DNA from: Candidatus Poribacteria bacterium
GTDB lineage: Bacteria > Poribacteria > WGA-4E > WGA-3G
Assembly (NCBI GenBank): GCA_022827625.1
Contig: JAJEIE010000016.1
Span: 1-64,000, forward strand
Direction: 5' to 3'
Length of the DNA: 64,000 nucleotides
Translations under genes and position numbers: made by a program
Part shown: piece by piece, positions 1 to 8,685 of the stretch
Layout: every line of letters begins with the position of its first letter
Position numbering within the stretch: position 1 is the first letter of the stretch
Notes under the pieces: generated by a model
Told to the model about the DNA's origin: nothing
Database searches by the model: none
The model's input: the letters and a program-made list of their open reading frames with translations, nothing else

Positions 1-1
1 T

Positions 2-193
2 GATGTCTCAGGTCGTTTGGTTCGGAGTTTGGATCTGGGTTGGCAGCCGGTAGGTTCATATATGACGCCGTCGAGTGCTGCGTATTGGGATGGTCGTAAT
101 GCTGTTGGCGAACGTGTCGCGAGTGGTATCTACTTCTACACATTGCAGACATCAGACTTTGCCGCAACCCGACGCATGGTTATCCTCAAATAG
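2..193 (+). CDS. C-terminal end of a secreted protein with FlgD-like / T9SS type A sorting domain (5' truncated)
   Basis: This reading frame is open from the left edge of the window, so only about 63 C-terminal residues are seen. The ORF track missed it because its start lies outside. The translation has the typical FlgD-Ig/Por-secretion tail: a V-S-G-R-L-V-R strand, then YWDGRN, then VASGIYFY, and ends RRMVILK. In Bacteroidetes and in Poribacteria-like genomes such tails sit at the end of large secreted proteins exported by the type IX system. The window also holds a second protein with such a tail and a PorV-like gene near 31-35 kb. The upstream domains and function are unknown. Confidence 0.85.
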   Translation, partial: DVSGRLVRSLDLGWQPVGSYMTPSSAAYWDGRNAVGERVASGIYFYTLQTSDFAATRRMVILK

Positions 194-218
194 GAAACGC
201 GGCAACACGATTCACGCA

Positions 219-252
219 AACGCCTTGGTGTCCTCATCAAGGCGTTTTTTTA
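219..252 (+). terminator. Rho-independent terminator
   Basis: A perfect 9-bp stem AACGCCTTG / CAAGGCGTT with a 10-nt loop is followed at once by a run of seven T. It lies 26 bp after the stop codon of the truncated secreted protein and before the dockerin gene. Confidence 0.9.
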
Positions 253-293
253 AACGCCATGTAAAAACGTTTTCGCTAAGCAAAAAAAACAAA

Positions 294-1100
294 ATGATTA
301 GAAATATAATTCTGCTCACCCTTCTGTTCTGCACTTTCATCAACACAACAAACGCACAAGACTATTATCCTGCTGACATCGGGAACGTCTGGATTCTCGA
401 GAGCGAGGATGGCACGGAACGAATTACCTATGCAATCGGAAAAACCGACGAACGTTTCAACGGAAAACAGGGACGAATTCTTAGCGTCACCACTGCAGTC
501 TTAGGGACAACCGCAGCGAATACGAGTACATTTCTCATGCAGGTGGATGAAGAAGGCATCAAAATTCATCGGATCGTTACAGCATTTGGCGATGTTTTCG
601 GCGAGGCGCGTATGGAATTCTCACCGCCCGCCACCTTTTTTCCAGCAGAACTTGAACTCACAAAAACATGGGAGTTTCGTGGCGAAACAGAAGTCTCTCT
701 CGTAGGCAACGTTACACTCTCCAGTGTAAGCGAAGTCGTCGCCATTGAGGATGTAAAAATAGCGACAAGAACGTTCAAAAACTGCGTAAAAATTCAAATG
801 CATACAAGAACGACCGCCGCGTTAGGCGCAACCCGATCCACCTCTTACCAATGGCTTGCCCCGAATATTGGACCCGTTAAATTTCAAACCAATCAGGACA
901 TCGTCTTTGAACTCGTCAAATCCAATTTAATCCCAGCCACGCGCCTCTACGACGTGAACACCGACGGCGTTGTGAATATCTTAGACCTCACCTTCGTCGG
1001 TGTTCGCTTCGGAAGCACAGATACTGAGGCTGATGTAAACGGAGACGGCACTGTCAACATTCTGGATTTGATACTCGTCGCACAGAATTTTAAAAATTAA
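294..1100 (+). CDS. secreted protein with C-terminal dockerin type I repeats
   Basis: The track ORF begins at 75, but that part runs through the previous gene's end and the terminator. ATG at 294 opens a clear signal peptide (IILLTLLFCTFINTTNA) and is the likely start, giving 268 residues. The middle part has no domain I recognise; it is beta-rich and hydrophilic. The last about 50 residues hold two dockerin-like calcium-binding repeats, DVNTDGVVNILDL and DVNGDGTVNILDL. Dockerins bind cohesins or act as extracellular calcium-stabilised modules; no cohesin gene is visible here. The gene precedes a TolB-like gene by 11 bp, so the two are probably co-transcribed. No strong Shine-Dalgarno sequence is seen. 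Confidence 0.8.
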   Translation: MIRNIILLTLLFCTFINTTNAQDYYPADIGNVWILESEDGTERITYAIGKTDERFNGKQGRILSVTTAVLGTTAANTSTFLMQVDEEGIKIHRIVTAFGDVFGEARMEFSPPATFFPAELELTKTWEFRGETEVSLVGNVTLSSVSEVVAIEDVKIATRTFKNCVKIQMHTRTTAALGATRSTSYQWLAPNIGPVKFQTNQDIVFELVKSNLIPATRLYDVNTDGVVNILDLTFVGVRFGSTDTEADVNGDGTVNILDLILVAQNFKN

Positions 1101-1111
1101 AGGAGGCACCT

Positions 1112-2029
1112 ATGAAACGCCAATTTTGCATGGTTTTATGCGTCTTGACATTCGGACTGAACGTCACACAAGTCTGCACCGTCTTTGCCAGCCCTGCGAC
1201 GGAAAAAATTGCATTTACCTCCACGCGTGACGGCAATTCAGAAATCTATATAATGAATCCAGACGGAAGTCAGCAACAGAATTTAACTTGGCATTCGGCG
1301 AGAGATCTTGCCCCCGCATGGTCTCCAACAGGGCAACACATCGCTTTCAACTCAAACCGAGACGGAATTCGTGACATCTACTTGATGGAAGCAAATGGAA
1401 GAAACGTACGGAAGGTGTTCCGAAACTCAGCATATAGGGAGTACCCAGCATGGTCCCCAGACGGGAAAAAACTGGCTTATTTGCACGGCGAAGACCGGAG
1501 CATCCACGTCGGAACAATAGATGGTGAACAAGAGGAACGGGTCGCGCCAACAAACATCGTCGGTGGCTATCCGGCTTGGTCTCCTGACGGTTCAGAGATT
1601 GTCTTTGTGGACACAGATCCCCCAGCGGGGTATCTCCTGAAGGCTGTCAACCTACAAACCCGCAAGGTGAAAGTGTTGCTTCCAAATGACGAACCGAAAA
1701 CTATTTGGAATCCGGCTTGGTCCCCAGATGGCACCCTTATAGCGTTTCACTGGTATAAAAAGGGTATCTACACGATAAGAAAAAGTGGCAGGGGTTTAAA
1801 ACTTCTCGTCCGCGATGCCAGCCGTCCCGTTTGGTCTCCAGAAGGGGACGAACTCATCTATGGAAAAGGGAACCAACTCTTCAAATTCGCTCTCAGTAAT
1901 CGTAGATCCAAGCAGCTTACACACGGTGCAATTAATTTTGGCGCGGATTGGTCTGAAGTGAAACCTTTACCCGTCGAACCCCAAGCCTCCTCACTCACAA
2001 CAAGGTGGGCAGCCGTCAAACGAAGATAA
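1112..2029 (+). CDS. TolB-like WD40/PD40 beta-propeller protein, exported
   Basis: The 305-residue product starts with a signal peptide (FCMVLCVLTFGLNVTQVCTVFA) and then repeats the PD40 pattern: IAFTSTRDGNSEIYIMNPDG, followed by several copies of AWSPDGKKLAY-type strands. About five to six blades can be counted, enough for one propeller. An AGGAGG sequence 6 nt before the ATG supports the start. TolB-type propellers are periplasmic protein-interaction modules; this one is stand-alone and not next to tol/pal genes, so a Tol function should not be assumed. It directly follows the dockerin gene and may share its transcript. Confidence 0.85.
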   Translation: MKRQFCMVLCVLTFGLNVTQVCTVFASPATEKIAFTSTRDGNSEIYIMNPDGSQQQNLTWHSARDLAPAWSPTGQHIAFNSNRDGIRDIYLMEANGRNVRKVFRNSAYREYPAWSPDGKKLAYLHGEDRSIHVGTIDGEQEERVAPTNIVGGYPAWSPDGSEIVFVDTDPPAGYLLKAVNLQTRKVKVLLPNDEPKTIWNPAWSPDGTLIAFHWYKKGIYTIRKSGRGLKLLVRDASRPVWSPEGDELIYGKGNQLFKFALSNRRSKQLTHGAINFGADWSEVKPLPVEPQASSLTTRWAAVKRR

Positions 2030-2036
2030 AACCCAA

Positions 2037-2065
2037 AACGACACCCAATTAAATCAAGTGTCGTT
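2037..2065. terminator. hairpin between convergent genes
   Basis: An 8-bp inverted repeat AACGACAC / GTGTCGTT with a 13-nt loop lies between the TolB-like gene and the end of the minus-strand glycosidase-like gene, overlapping the latter's last codons. On the minus strand it is followed by a T-rich stretch (TTTTGGGTTTT), so it probably ends transcription of that gene. Confidence 0.5.
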
Positions 2066-3617
2066 GCATTTCGCCTGCACCAAGTGGTGTTGTACGCCAT
2101 GTCGTCGTCTCATCGGTTTTCAATCGCCACGAAACCGTGAGCGGCGAATTGCCACCGTTGTAGAAAGTTACTTCCGCGCTTTTTTCTCTACCGAGTATAG
2201 GACGCACCAAAGAAAGAAGCGACGATGGATGGCTCCGTTTGTCACCTTGTCGGACCTCCAGAAGTTGTGTAACTTCGCTCTGAACCTCACGCGTTCCTAA
2301 AAGCAGGGGACCGTAGCAAGCAGTGACAGCACCTTGTCCCCAATTCCGCCCATGTCCCGCTGCAACCGAGCAGACCGCGCCACCCATATCAGCGTGTTCT
2401 CGCCCACCGCGCAACACACGTCTCGCTATCTGTAGCCGTGTCGCAGCACCTCGCAACGCACGCATCGCGTAGGTAATCTCTCCTGTCACCTGATATGCCA
2501 ACGTCATAGTAGCCGTTGACGGTTCCCGAATCGGATTTACGGATCCATCATCCGACCATTCACCCCAATACGCCATATCCGCCCGTTTGCCGACCCCGAA
2601 TTCCCGACGGCGTATCTCTTGCGGGAAGATCAACGCCAACAACGCCGGGGGTTCATCAGGAAGGTCTACCAATCCAGAGCGGATTCCATCGTCAAACCCG
2701 GTATCCTCGAACGTCCACCGATAGTAACTCAGTGCAGCCGCTGCAGGATCGTTATACGGATCAGACAACGACCCCACTAACGGTTCGGCAATCCGCTTCG
2801 CTGCGGTTTTGAAGACTTCCTCGCCAGACAACAGATAGAGATCGCCCAAGGCATAGATCGCACCAGAAGCCAACAACACCTCAATCCCAGCGAGCGGGTC
2901 CCCCGGAACGTGGTGTGTACTTGCGACAAGACCGTGTAAATTCTTCGCGTCAACCGCAGCTTCGTCAAGACCTTCTCCGTCATGCGTCCAGAGCAGCGGC
3001 ATCGGGTCTGGCGCAGCGATGAGTTGTTCAGCCCGTTTTTTACCATACCGCAACGCCCATGTCAGATAGCGTTCTTCACCCGTCACACGATACGCCGCAA
3101 TGGCGATATGGATAAATCGAAAATGTTCCGCCAGTTCATAAGTATGTTTTTCTTCGTTCGTCACGAATTGCGTGCCGATGTTGTAGCCGATAAAGGTATC
3201 CCGCGTATAATCATACCACGGTGGGATTTCCGGCACCCAGTTCCCGATATGTTCAGCAGCATCTGTCAAGAGGTGAACAGCATCCGTATCTTCAGGTTTT
3301 ACCCCAATGTAACGCGGCAGAAAAAGCAGAAACGGTTCCGGTCCGTGATGTGCTTCGGCTTTCGGTTCGTAACCGTGGACGCAATCACGCTTCACCCACC
3401 CTTGTAGAGCCGCCTTCAACATATCGAAGTGCCGAAGGACAGTGGCATCACCGGTGATTAAATAGTGCGGAAACCACGCAAGCGCATAGTTCGCCTCGTC
3501 CTCACCACCATCGTTGGGACCCGGTGGATCCAGCAACATGCTCTGTCTGAGCCAACGGCTCATCTCGGCTTTGAGCCTGCTATAGGCATCATAACATTCG
3601 TGGATAGGGGTATTCAT
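2049..3617 (-). CDS. putative (alpha/alpha)6-barrel, six-hairpin glycosidase-like protein
   Basis: The 522-residue product has no signal peptide. It carries repeated helix pairs of the kind seen in six-hairpin glycosidases, such as HYLITGDATVLRHFD, AYRVTGEERYLTWALRYGKK and LAYQVTGEITYAMRALR, with acidic and histidine-rich stretches (GGEDEANY, HHGPEPF, THDGEG). I infer a sugar-processing enzyme but cannot name a substrate. The start is supported by AGGAGA 6 nt upstream of ATG. It follows the TIM-barrel epimerase gene by only 9 bp, so the two form a minus-strand operon, which fits a carbohydrate role. Confidence 0.65.
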   Translation of the reverse strand: MNTPIHECYDAYSRLKAEMSRWLRQSMLLDPPGPNDGGEDEANYALAWFPHYLITGDATVLRHFDMLKAALQGWVKRDCVHGYEPKAEAHHGPEPFLLFLPRYIGVKPEDTDAVHLLTDAAEHIGNWVPEIPPWYDYTRDTFIGYNIGTQFVTNEEKHTYELAEHFRFIHIAIAAYRVTGEERYLTWALRYGKKRAEQLIAAPDPMPLLWTHDGEGLDEAAVDAKNLHGLVASTHHVPGDPLAGIEVLLASGAIYALGDLYLLSGEEVFKTAAKRIAEPLVGSLSDPYNDPAAAALSYYRWTFEDTGFDDGIRSGLVDLPDEPPALLALIFPQEIRRREFGVGKRADMAYWGEWSDDGSVNPIREPSTATMTLAYQVTGEITYAMRALRGAATRLQIARRVLRGGREHADMGGAVCSVAAGHGRNWGQGAVTACYGPLLLGTREVQSEVTQLLEVRQGDKRSHPSSLLSLVRPILGREKSAEVTFYNGGNSPLTVSWRLKTDETTTWRTTPLGAGEMQRHLI

Positions 3618-3626
3618 GTGCTTCTC

Positions 3627-4436
3627 CTACAACAACGACTTGAGAAATTCGATACTCTGTTTCGCAATCGTCTGCGGATCCGGTTCAAAGTCGAAAACTT
3701 CCGTCGAAACATAACCGCTATAATCAATCTCTTTCAAGGCTTCAATGATAGGTGGATAGTCCACATTGCCAGACCCCGGCAGATACCCGTTATCGTCATT
3801 AGAGTGAAAGTGTGCGACGTGTGGCGCACAGTTACGAATCTGCGTCGGCATATCCAACCCTTCCTTCGCAGTGCTACAGACATCAAGAATCATCTGAAAA
3901 TTAGGATGATTCACGGCATTCACCATCTCAACGGCTTTGTCGGGATTCGTGATAAAATTCGTCTGGTCGCTCGACAACGGTTCCATACACAACATTACAT
4001 CCCTTTCACCGGCGAGTGCCGCGCCTTCCGTAAACGTCCCGCGCGCATACGCCCATGCCTCTTCAAAAGAGAGCGGGTCAATTACATTCCGTTGTTGTGG
4101 TGAACCAATCACCATCACCTTTCCACCTAAATCGGCGCATAAATTAATGAGTGCAAGAAAATAATCGCGCGTTTCTTCACGGATTTCAGCATCGGGGTGG
4201 TTAATATAGAGTCCCGGTGGCGAAACAAGCAGCCAATGCAGCCCAGCGATCTCTATTTTCGCAGCATCTGCAGCCTTGCGGATACGCGACCGTTCAGCCT
4301 CACTGATGTCTAACACCGAATCCGCCAGTGTAAACGGGGCGATTTCAACAGCCTCGTAGCCCAATTCGGCGGTATAGGTGAAAACATCCTCTATTTTCCA
4401 ATCTTCAAACATCTCATTGCATATTGCGAGTTTCAT
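3627..4436 (-). CDS. sugar phosphate isomerase/epimerase-like TIM-barrel protein (AP endonuclease 2 fold)
   Basis: The track ORF begins at 4454, but the ATG at 4436 has GGGAGA at the right distance and yields the usual family N-terminus MKLAICNEMF. The product is about 269 residues, normal for the family. Recognisable segments are LGYEAVEIAPF (strand 2), IAGLHWLL, KVMVIGSPQQRN, MCMEPLSS, MILDVCS, HVAHFHSND and YSGYVSTEVFDF, which carry the Glu, Asp, His and Glu metal ligands expected in the xylose-isomerase-like barrel. Family members isomerise or epimerise sugars or polyols; the exact substrate is unknown. It is the first gene of the operon with the glycosidase-like gene. Confidence 0.85.
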   Translation of the reverse strand: MKLAICNEMFEDWKIEDVFTYTAELGYEAVEIAPFTLADSVLDISEAERSRIRKAADAAKIEIAGLHWLLVSPPGLYINHPDAEIREETRDYFLALINLCADLGGKVMVIGSPQQRNVIDPLSFEEAWAYARGTFTEGAALAGERDVMLCMEPLSSDQTNFITNPDKAVEMVNAVNHPNFQMILDVCSTAKEGLDMPTQIRNCAPHVAHFHSNDDNGYLPGSGNVDYPPIIEALKEIDYSGYVSTEVFDFEPDPQTIAKQSIEFLKSLL

Positions 4437-4526
4437 TTTGTCTCCCATATTCATTTTTCGACTATTGTATAGGGCTTCCGATTTTTTGTCAAATTTCCAC
4501 TACCCACTGCTATTTTGCCATCTTTC

Positions 4527-4553
4527 CTGTAGGAGGGATTTCCAAATCCTGAC
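4527..4553 (+). repeat. dispersed palindromic repeat, CTGTAGGAG/GAC family
   Basis: The copy reads CTGTAGGAGGGATTT then CCAAATCCTGAC, with arms GGATTT / AAATCC. Other copies lie at about 6090, 6180, 9625, 37301, 41920 and 41953. Confidence 0.85.
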
Positions 4554-4610
4554 TTTCTGCTTCCTATTCTTCCATCCTTCCACTCTCCGATACAAACTTC
4601 GTCAGTAACC

Positions 4611-4647
4611 CTTGCTGACCGCTGACCGCCGATAGCCGACAGCCAAT
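4611..4647 (+). repeat. dispersed repeat, GCTGACCGCTGACCGCCGATAGCC family
   Basis: A short-period run of GCTGACC/GCCGATAGCC units. Related copies are at 17635, 40931 and 58454, all in intergenic DNA just upstream of, or between, genes. Confidence 0.7.
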
Positions 4648-4744
4648 AACTTTAAAAAATCACTTCGTAAATAAAAGAAAAATATGATATAATTATTTTC
4701 AACTCAGATACTATTCCATTTTTCGGCACTCAAAGGGGGAAAAG

Positions 4745-6091
4745 ATGCACACCATTTTAGAGCGTTACCACAAAACCTTTGCAAAAGACAGAGAGATGTC
4801 AGATGTCGCAAATCAACTGTTCCCCGACGGCGTAACACACGATGGACGATATATGTCCCCTTTCCCGATCTATATCACCCATGCACAAGGCTCAAAAAAA
4901 TGGGGACTCGACGACAAAGCGTTCATCGACTACTGGGCAGGGCACGGCGCACTCCTCCTCGGTCATAACCCCCCAGAAGTCGTAGATGCCGTGACGACGC
5001 AGATGCATCGAGGCACACACTACGGTGCCTGCCATCCCCTCGAACTCGAATGGGGATCGCTCGTGACGCAGTTGATTCCATCAGCAGAGCGCGTCCGTTT
5101 CGTCAGCTCCGGCACAGAAGCGACCCTGATGGCAATCCGTCTCGCGCGCACCTATACGGGTAAGAACAAGGTGTTGAAATTCAGAGGACATTTTCACGGT
5201 TGGCACGACAGTGTCATCTTAGGCGCATACCCGCCTTTCGATATGAGTGTCCCCGGCATTCCACAAGAGGTCCGCGATACAACGCTCCTATGCCCACCGA
5301 ACGACATCGACACCGTTGAAACGCAACTGAAAACGGACAAAGATATTGCGTGTATTATCCTCGAACCGACAGGTGCCTCCTTCGGTATCGTCCCGACCAA
5401 CGGCACATTTTTAAAGCAGCTCCGCGAGTTGACAGAAGCACACGGTGTCGTCCTGATTTTCGACGAAGTCATCACAGGGTTTCGCGTTGCACCGGGTGGC
5501 GCGCAAGCACACTACAACGTTACACCCGATATGACAACATTGGCGAAAATCTTAGCAGGCGGACTCCCCGGCGGCGCGCTTGCGGGGAAAAAAGAAATTC
5601 TCGAACTGATTTCCATGAAATCGGAAGCCGAGGGTTTGAAAATGCCACATCCGGGTACTTTCAACGCCAATCCCCTCTCCGCCGCTGCAGGCATCGCGAT
5701 GCTCAACATCGTCAAAACAGGCGAACCGCAGAAACAGGCACATCGGACTGCAGAACGACTCCGCACAGAATTGAACAGCATTATTGACGATTACAAACTC
5801 GACTGGGTCGTTTACGGCGAATTTTCGGGGATTAGACTGCTCATAGGACACGGCGAAAAAGATGTACGTGCCTCCGATTTCGATCCCTATACATGGGATT
5901 ATCGGAAACTGAAAGGCAACAGTGACCCAGATATGCAGGAACGTCTCCGGTGCGGTCTGTTGCTAAACGGCATCGATCTCGCCAGTAACGGCGGAATGAC
6001 AACCGCAGCGCATACCGAGGAAGATATTACAAAAACAGTCGCAGCATTTGCGCAGACACTTGAGTGGTTGAAAGCAGAAAAAGCATTGTAG
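4745..6091 (+). CDS. class III (PLP) aminotransferase, glutamate-1-semialdehyde aminomutase-like
   Basis: This is a 448-residue fold-type I PLP enzyme. Visible landmarks are FIDYWAGHGALLLGHNPPEV, the phosphate-binding SSGTEATLMAIRLAR, GHFHGWHD, the cofactor-binding FDEVITGFR, and the Schiff-base lysine at about residue 268 in TTLAKILAGGLPGG. The pattern is closest to HemL-like aminomutases, but many such paralogs act on other amino acids, and no other haem genes are adjacent. I therefore do not assign hemL. AAAGGGGG 5 nt upstream supports the ATG. Its 3' end has been tandemly duplicated (see the 91-bp repeat). Confidence 0.85.
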   Translation: MHTILERYHKTFAKDREMSDVANQLFPDGVTHDGRYMSPFPIYITHAQGSKKWGLDDKAFIDYWAGHGALLLGHNPPEVVDAVTTQMHRGTHYGACHPLELEWGSLVTQLIPSAERVRFVSSGTEATLMAIRLARTYTGKNKVLKFRGHFHGWHDSVILGAYPPFDMSVPGIPQEVRDTTLLCPPNDIDTVETQLKTDKDIACIILEPTGASFGIVPTNGTFLKQLRELTEAHGVVLIFDEVITGFRVAPGGAQAHYNVTPDMTTLAKILAGGLPGGALAGKKEILELISMKSEAEGLKMPHPGTFNANPLSAAAGIAMLNIVKTGEPQKQAHRTAERLRTELNSIIDDYKLDWVVYGEFSGIRLLIGHGEKDVRASDFDPYTWDYRKLKGNSDPDMQERLRCGLLLNGIDLASNGGMTTAAHTEEDITKTVAAFAQTLEWLKAEKAL

Positions 6092-6216
6092 GAGGGATTT
6101 CCAAATCCCGACACATCAACCTTAGACAGTCGCAGCATTTGCGCAAACACTTGAGTGGCTGAAGGCAGAAAAAGCATTGTAGGAGGGATTTCCAAATCCC
6201 GACACATCAACCTTAG
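6035..6216 (+). repeat. 91-bp direct tandem duplication of the aminotransferase 3' end
   Basis: Bases 6035-6125 and 6126-6216 are the same 91-bp sequence with three transitions. The unit covers the last 19 codons of the aminotransferase, the stop codon, and a following AGGAGGGATTTCC repeat. The second copy is non-coding in context, a fossil of the gene end. Confidence 0.95.
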
Positions 6217-6323
6217 CCCGTAATGAAATGGAGGGGTTTTTGCTTGGGTGTTTCCTTTAGATCTACGGAGAGGCTCGTTGGTCATTCAATTCACCTCACC
6301 GAACCACAAGGTAAATTAAAAAA

Positions 6324-7307
6324 ATGAAGACAATTACGTATCGCGACGCCCTTAAAGAAGCGTTAGCAGAAGAAATGGAACGCGACGATGCCGTCTTTCT
6401 GATGGGTGAGGATATCGCCGAATACGGCGGTGCCTACAAAGTGACAGACGGACTCCATCAAGAATTCGGGAAAGACCGTATCCGAAACACGCCAATCTCG
6501 GAAGCCGCCATCATCGGCACTGCCCTCGGCGCAGCGGTTACAGGCATGCGTCCCGTTGCCGAGCTAATGTACATCGACTTTACAGCGGTCGGTATGGACC
6601 AGATCGTGAACCAAGTCGCGAAAATCCGCTATATGGTCGGTGGACAGTTAGATGTGCCACTCGTGATTCGGACGCAAGGCGGTGCGGGTCGATCCTCTGC
6701 GGCGCAGCACGCACAGAGTCTTGAAGCCTGGTTCGTGCATATCCCCGGACTGCTCGTCGTGATGCCTTCTACACCTTACGACGCAAAAGGACTCCTGAAA
6801 ACAGCCATCCGAGACGACAATCCGATCATGTTTATTGAGCACAAACTCCTCTATACAGAAGAGGGAGAGATTCCCGAGGAAGAATACACAATTCCCTTGG
6901 GCATCGCCGACGTAAAACGCGAAGGTGAAGATATAACGATTCTCGCAACTTCACGGATGGTCTTGAACGCACTCATCGCCGCAGACGTGCTCGCCGATGA
7001 AGGCATATCCGCTGAAATCATCGATCCAAGAACGCTGATGCCGCTTGATAAAGACAGCATCCTCAACTCCGTTCGGAAAACGAATCGGTTGCTCATCGCC
7101 CATGAGGCAGTCGGCAGAGCCGGTTTCGGTGCCGAGATCGCCGCGCTCGTCGTGCGGGAAGCGTTTGACTATCTGGATGCACCGATTGAACGCGTCGCAG
7201 CTGTACCCGTCCCTGTCCCCTTCGCGCCCGTGATGGAAAACTTTGTTATCCCCAACGCTGATCAAATCGTCGATGCAGCACGAAAACTCGTTCGTTACGA
7301 AATCTAA
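6324..7307 (+). CDS. pdhB: 2-oxo acid dehydrogenase E1 component, beta subunit (pyruvate dehydrogenase type)
   Basis: The 327-residue protein matches the usual E1-beta length and landmarks: TYRDALKEALAEEMERD, MGEDIAEYGGAYKVT, the thiamine-diphosphate-contacting TPISEAAIIGTALGAA, IRTQGGAGRSSAAQHAQSLE, and the C-terminal transketolase domain VGRAGFGAEIAALV. With an E1-alpha partner it decarboxylates a 2-oxo acid using thiamine diphosphate and passes the acyl group to E2 lipoate. No alpha subunit, E2 or E3 gene is adjacent, so its partner must be elsewhere. It could serve a pyruvate, acetoin or branched-chain complex; the symbol reflects the closest look. Confidence 0.9.
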   Translation: MKTITYRDALKEALAEEMERDDAVFLMGEDIAEYGGAYKVTDGLHQEFGKDRIRNTPISEAAIIGTALGAAVTGMRPVAELMYIDFTAVGMDQIVNQVAKIRYMVGGQLDVPLVIRTQGGAGRSSAAQHAQSLEAWFVHIPGLLVVMPSTPYDAKGLLKTAIRDDNPIMFIEHKLLYTEEGEIPEEEYTIPLGIADVKREGEDITILATSRMVLNALIAADVLADEGISAEIIDPRTLMPLDKDSILNSVRKTNRLLIAHEAVGRAGFGAEIAALVVREAFDYLDAPIERVAAVPVPVPFAPVMENFVIPNADQIVDAARKLVRYEI

Positions 7308-7336
7308 ACAAAACGCCCAGTTCCCTAAAATTGGTA

Positions 7337-7357
7337 GGTGCGGTTTGCAACCGCACC
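7337..7357 (+). repeat. dispersed hairpin repeat, GGTT/AACC family
   Basis: Perfect 9-bp arms GGTGCGGTT / AACCGCACC with loop TGC, between convergent genes. Members with different but still paired arms are at 26975, 37087 and 59746. Confidence 0.85.
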
Positions 7358-7412
7358 GGACTTCACTTTCCAAATCCTTATCGCCATTGATAACCATCTG
7401 TAAGAGAGGTTG

Positions 7413-8657
7413 CTAACCCTGATCCTCTGTTCCGGTTTCTCCAACCAACCGCTGATACATCCGCGTCAAACCGAAAGCGATGGGTGTCCACACCAGCGCC
7501 GCCACCATAGCCGTGATTGAGAAAGCGGCACCCGCAATCGTCCCCACGCCGAATCGAACGAGCTCAATCACGCCAGCACTCCCACCCTTTGAGAATCGGT
7601 ACCCAAACGAATCAATAATCTGTTTCGCGCGATACCGCGAGTCGTAAGAGAGCGGCATATAGAACAACTCTTTCGCCGCCCGAAAAAGCGAGTAATCCAA
7701 GGCTTTAAAAATCGTATACGCCGCCGTTCCATTCCGTAGTGAAGGGGATACCGTCAGAATGTAGCTGCTGACGAAATGGACTACCGGAATACCGAGATGA
7801 ATATAACGGAGCGCAACAAACCTGAGCGCAAGCGGCACAACCACCAATTGTAAAATGCCCGCTGCTAATCCGAGATTCCCATAGACACCACCGAAAAACG
7901 CCGTTCGCATATCTTTATCAGGTATTTCCGATTCCGCTAAGCCATTAAAACGGAGATCCAGGACAGTAGAGACCACCTGTGTGCTGAGGATCAACGCCCC
8001 GATAAAAATTAAATACCGAGAACGAAAAAGCACTTTTACACCGATGTGCCCAAGCCTGCCACCCGCTTCTTCTTCACTCGGTTCAGGTTCACCACCAAAC
8101 TTGTAAGCAAGGACACCGAGAACCGCCGTCGGTACAAGAGATGCCGCTGTGAACAGCAATAACGGTTCAGAACCCAACTCAGTCGCCAACAGACTCACAG
8201 ACCTCCCACCGAAAAACGAACCCATCGACGCAACAGCGCAAAAGGGACCGTTAATTCGCTTCGCCTGTTCAGTCGTCAGCACACTGTTCACAAACGACCA
8301 GAATTGCTCAATAACTATCACGATATACGCTTCACGGAACACATAGATGATCACCGCGGCGAAATGCATACCACGGACAAGCGCAGCGTAGCATCCCAGG
8401 ATTAAAATACCGGAAAAAAGGGAAGTTATTGCCAACGCACGCGTCGCCCCCTGCCACGAAAGCAGGCGACCATAACAGTACAGCATCACGAGCATACTCG
8501 GTGGAACCGCTACCATACCACGCGGCAGATTTTCTGCACCGTACGCATCAATGAATAGAGAGGACGATACGGAACGAATAAACTCATAACCGAATAACAC
8601 AAAACTGGCAGCCGCACTAATTGAAATAGCAGCGTAAATAAGTCGTCGTGGAAACAT
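7413..8657 (-). CDS. Npt1/Npt2-like nucleotide transporter family membrane protein
   Basis: The track ORF starts at 8813 inside the upstream PhyH gene; the first good start clear of it is ATG at 8657, giving 414 residues. About ten to twelve hydrophobic segments span the length. The stretch EQFWSFVNSVLTTEQAKRINGP followed by a glycine-rich SMGSFFGG is the pattern seen in the ATP/ADP translocase (Npt) branch of the major facilitator superfamily. Rickettsial members exchange ATP for ADP, but free-living bacteria have many uncharacterised relatives, so the substrate is open. It follows the PhyH gene by 28 bp on the same strand. Confidence 0.7.
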   Translation of the reverse strand: MFPRRLIYAAISISAAASFVLFGYEFIRSVSSSLFIDAYGAENLPRGMVAVPPSMLVMLYCYGRLLSWQGATRALAITSLFSGILILGCYAALVRGMHFAAVIIYVFREAYIVIVIEQFWSFVNSVLTTEQAKRINGPFCAVASMGSFFGGRSVSLLATELGSEPLLLFTAASLVPTAVLGVLAYKFGGEPEPSEEEAGGRLGHIGVKVLFRSRYLIFIGALILSTQVVSTVLDLRFNGLAESEIPDKDMRTAFFGGVYGNLGLAAGILQLVVVPLALRFVALRYIHLGIPVVHFVSSYILTVSPSLRNGTAAYTIFKALDYSLFRAAKELFYMPLSYDSRYRAKQIIDSFGYRFSKGGSAGVIELVRFGVGTIAGAAFSITAMVAALVWTPIAFGLTRMYQRLVGETGTEDQG

Positions 8658-8685
8658 TATGTTAGATTGCCCCTCAAAAATCTCT

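Larger units (their letters stand above)
4437..4744. other. divergent intergenic region with repeats
   Basis: This 308-bp gap separates the minus-strand epimerase operon from the plus-strand aminotransferase gene and must hold both promoters. A TATAAT lies about 60 bp before the aminotransferase start (4687-4692), without a good -35. It also contains one CTGTAGGAG...GAC repeat and one GCTGACCGCTGACC-type repeat. No gene is seen; the 76-residue track ORF here looks random. Confidence 0.5.

Noticed and set aside
75-293. N-terminal extension of the dockerin protein ORF
   Set aside because: It overlaps the end of the previous gene in another frame and crosses a strong terminator; a clear signal peptide starts at 294.
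4527-6213. CRISPR array
   Set aside because: The repeats are scattered or occur at most twice in a row, without uniform spacers, and no cas genes are present.
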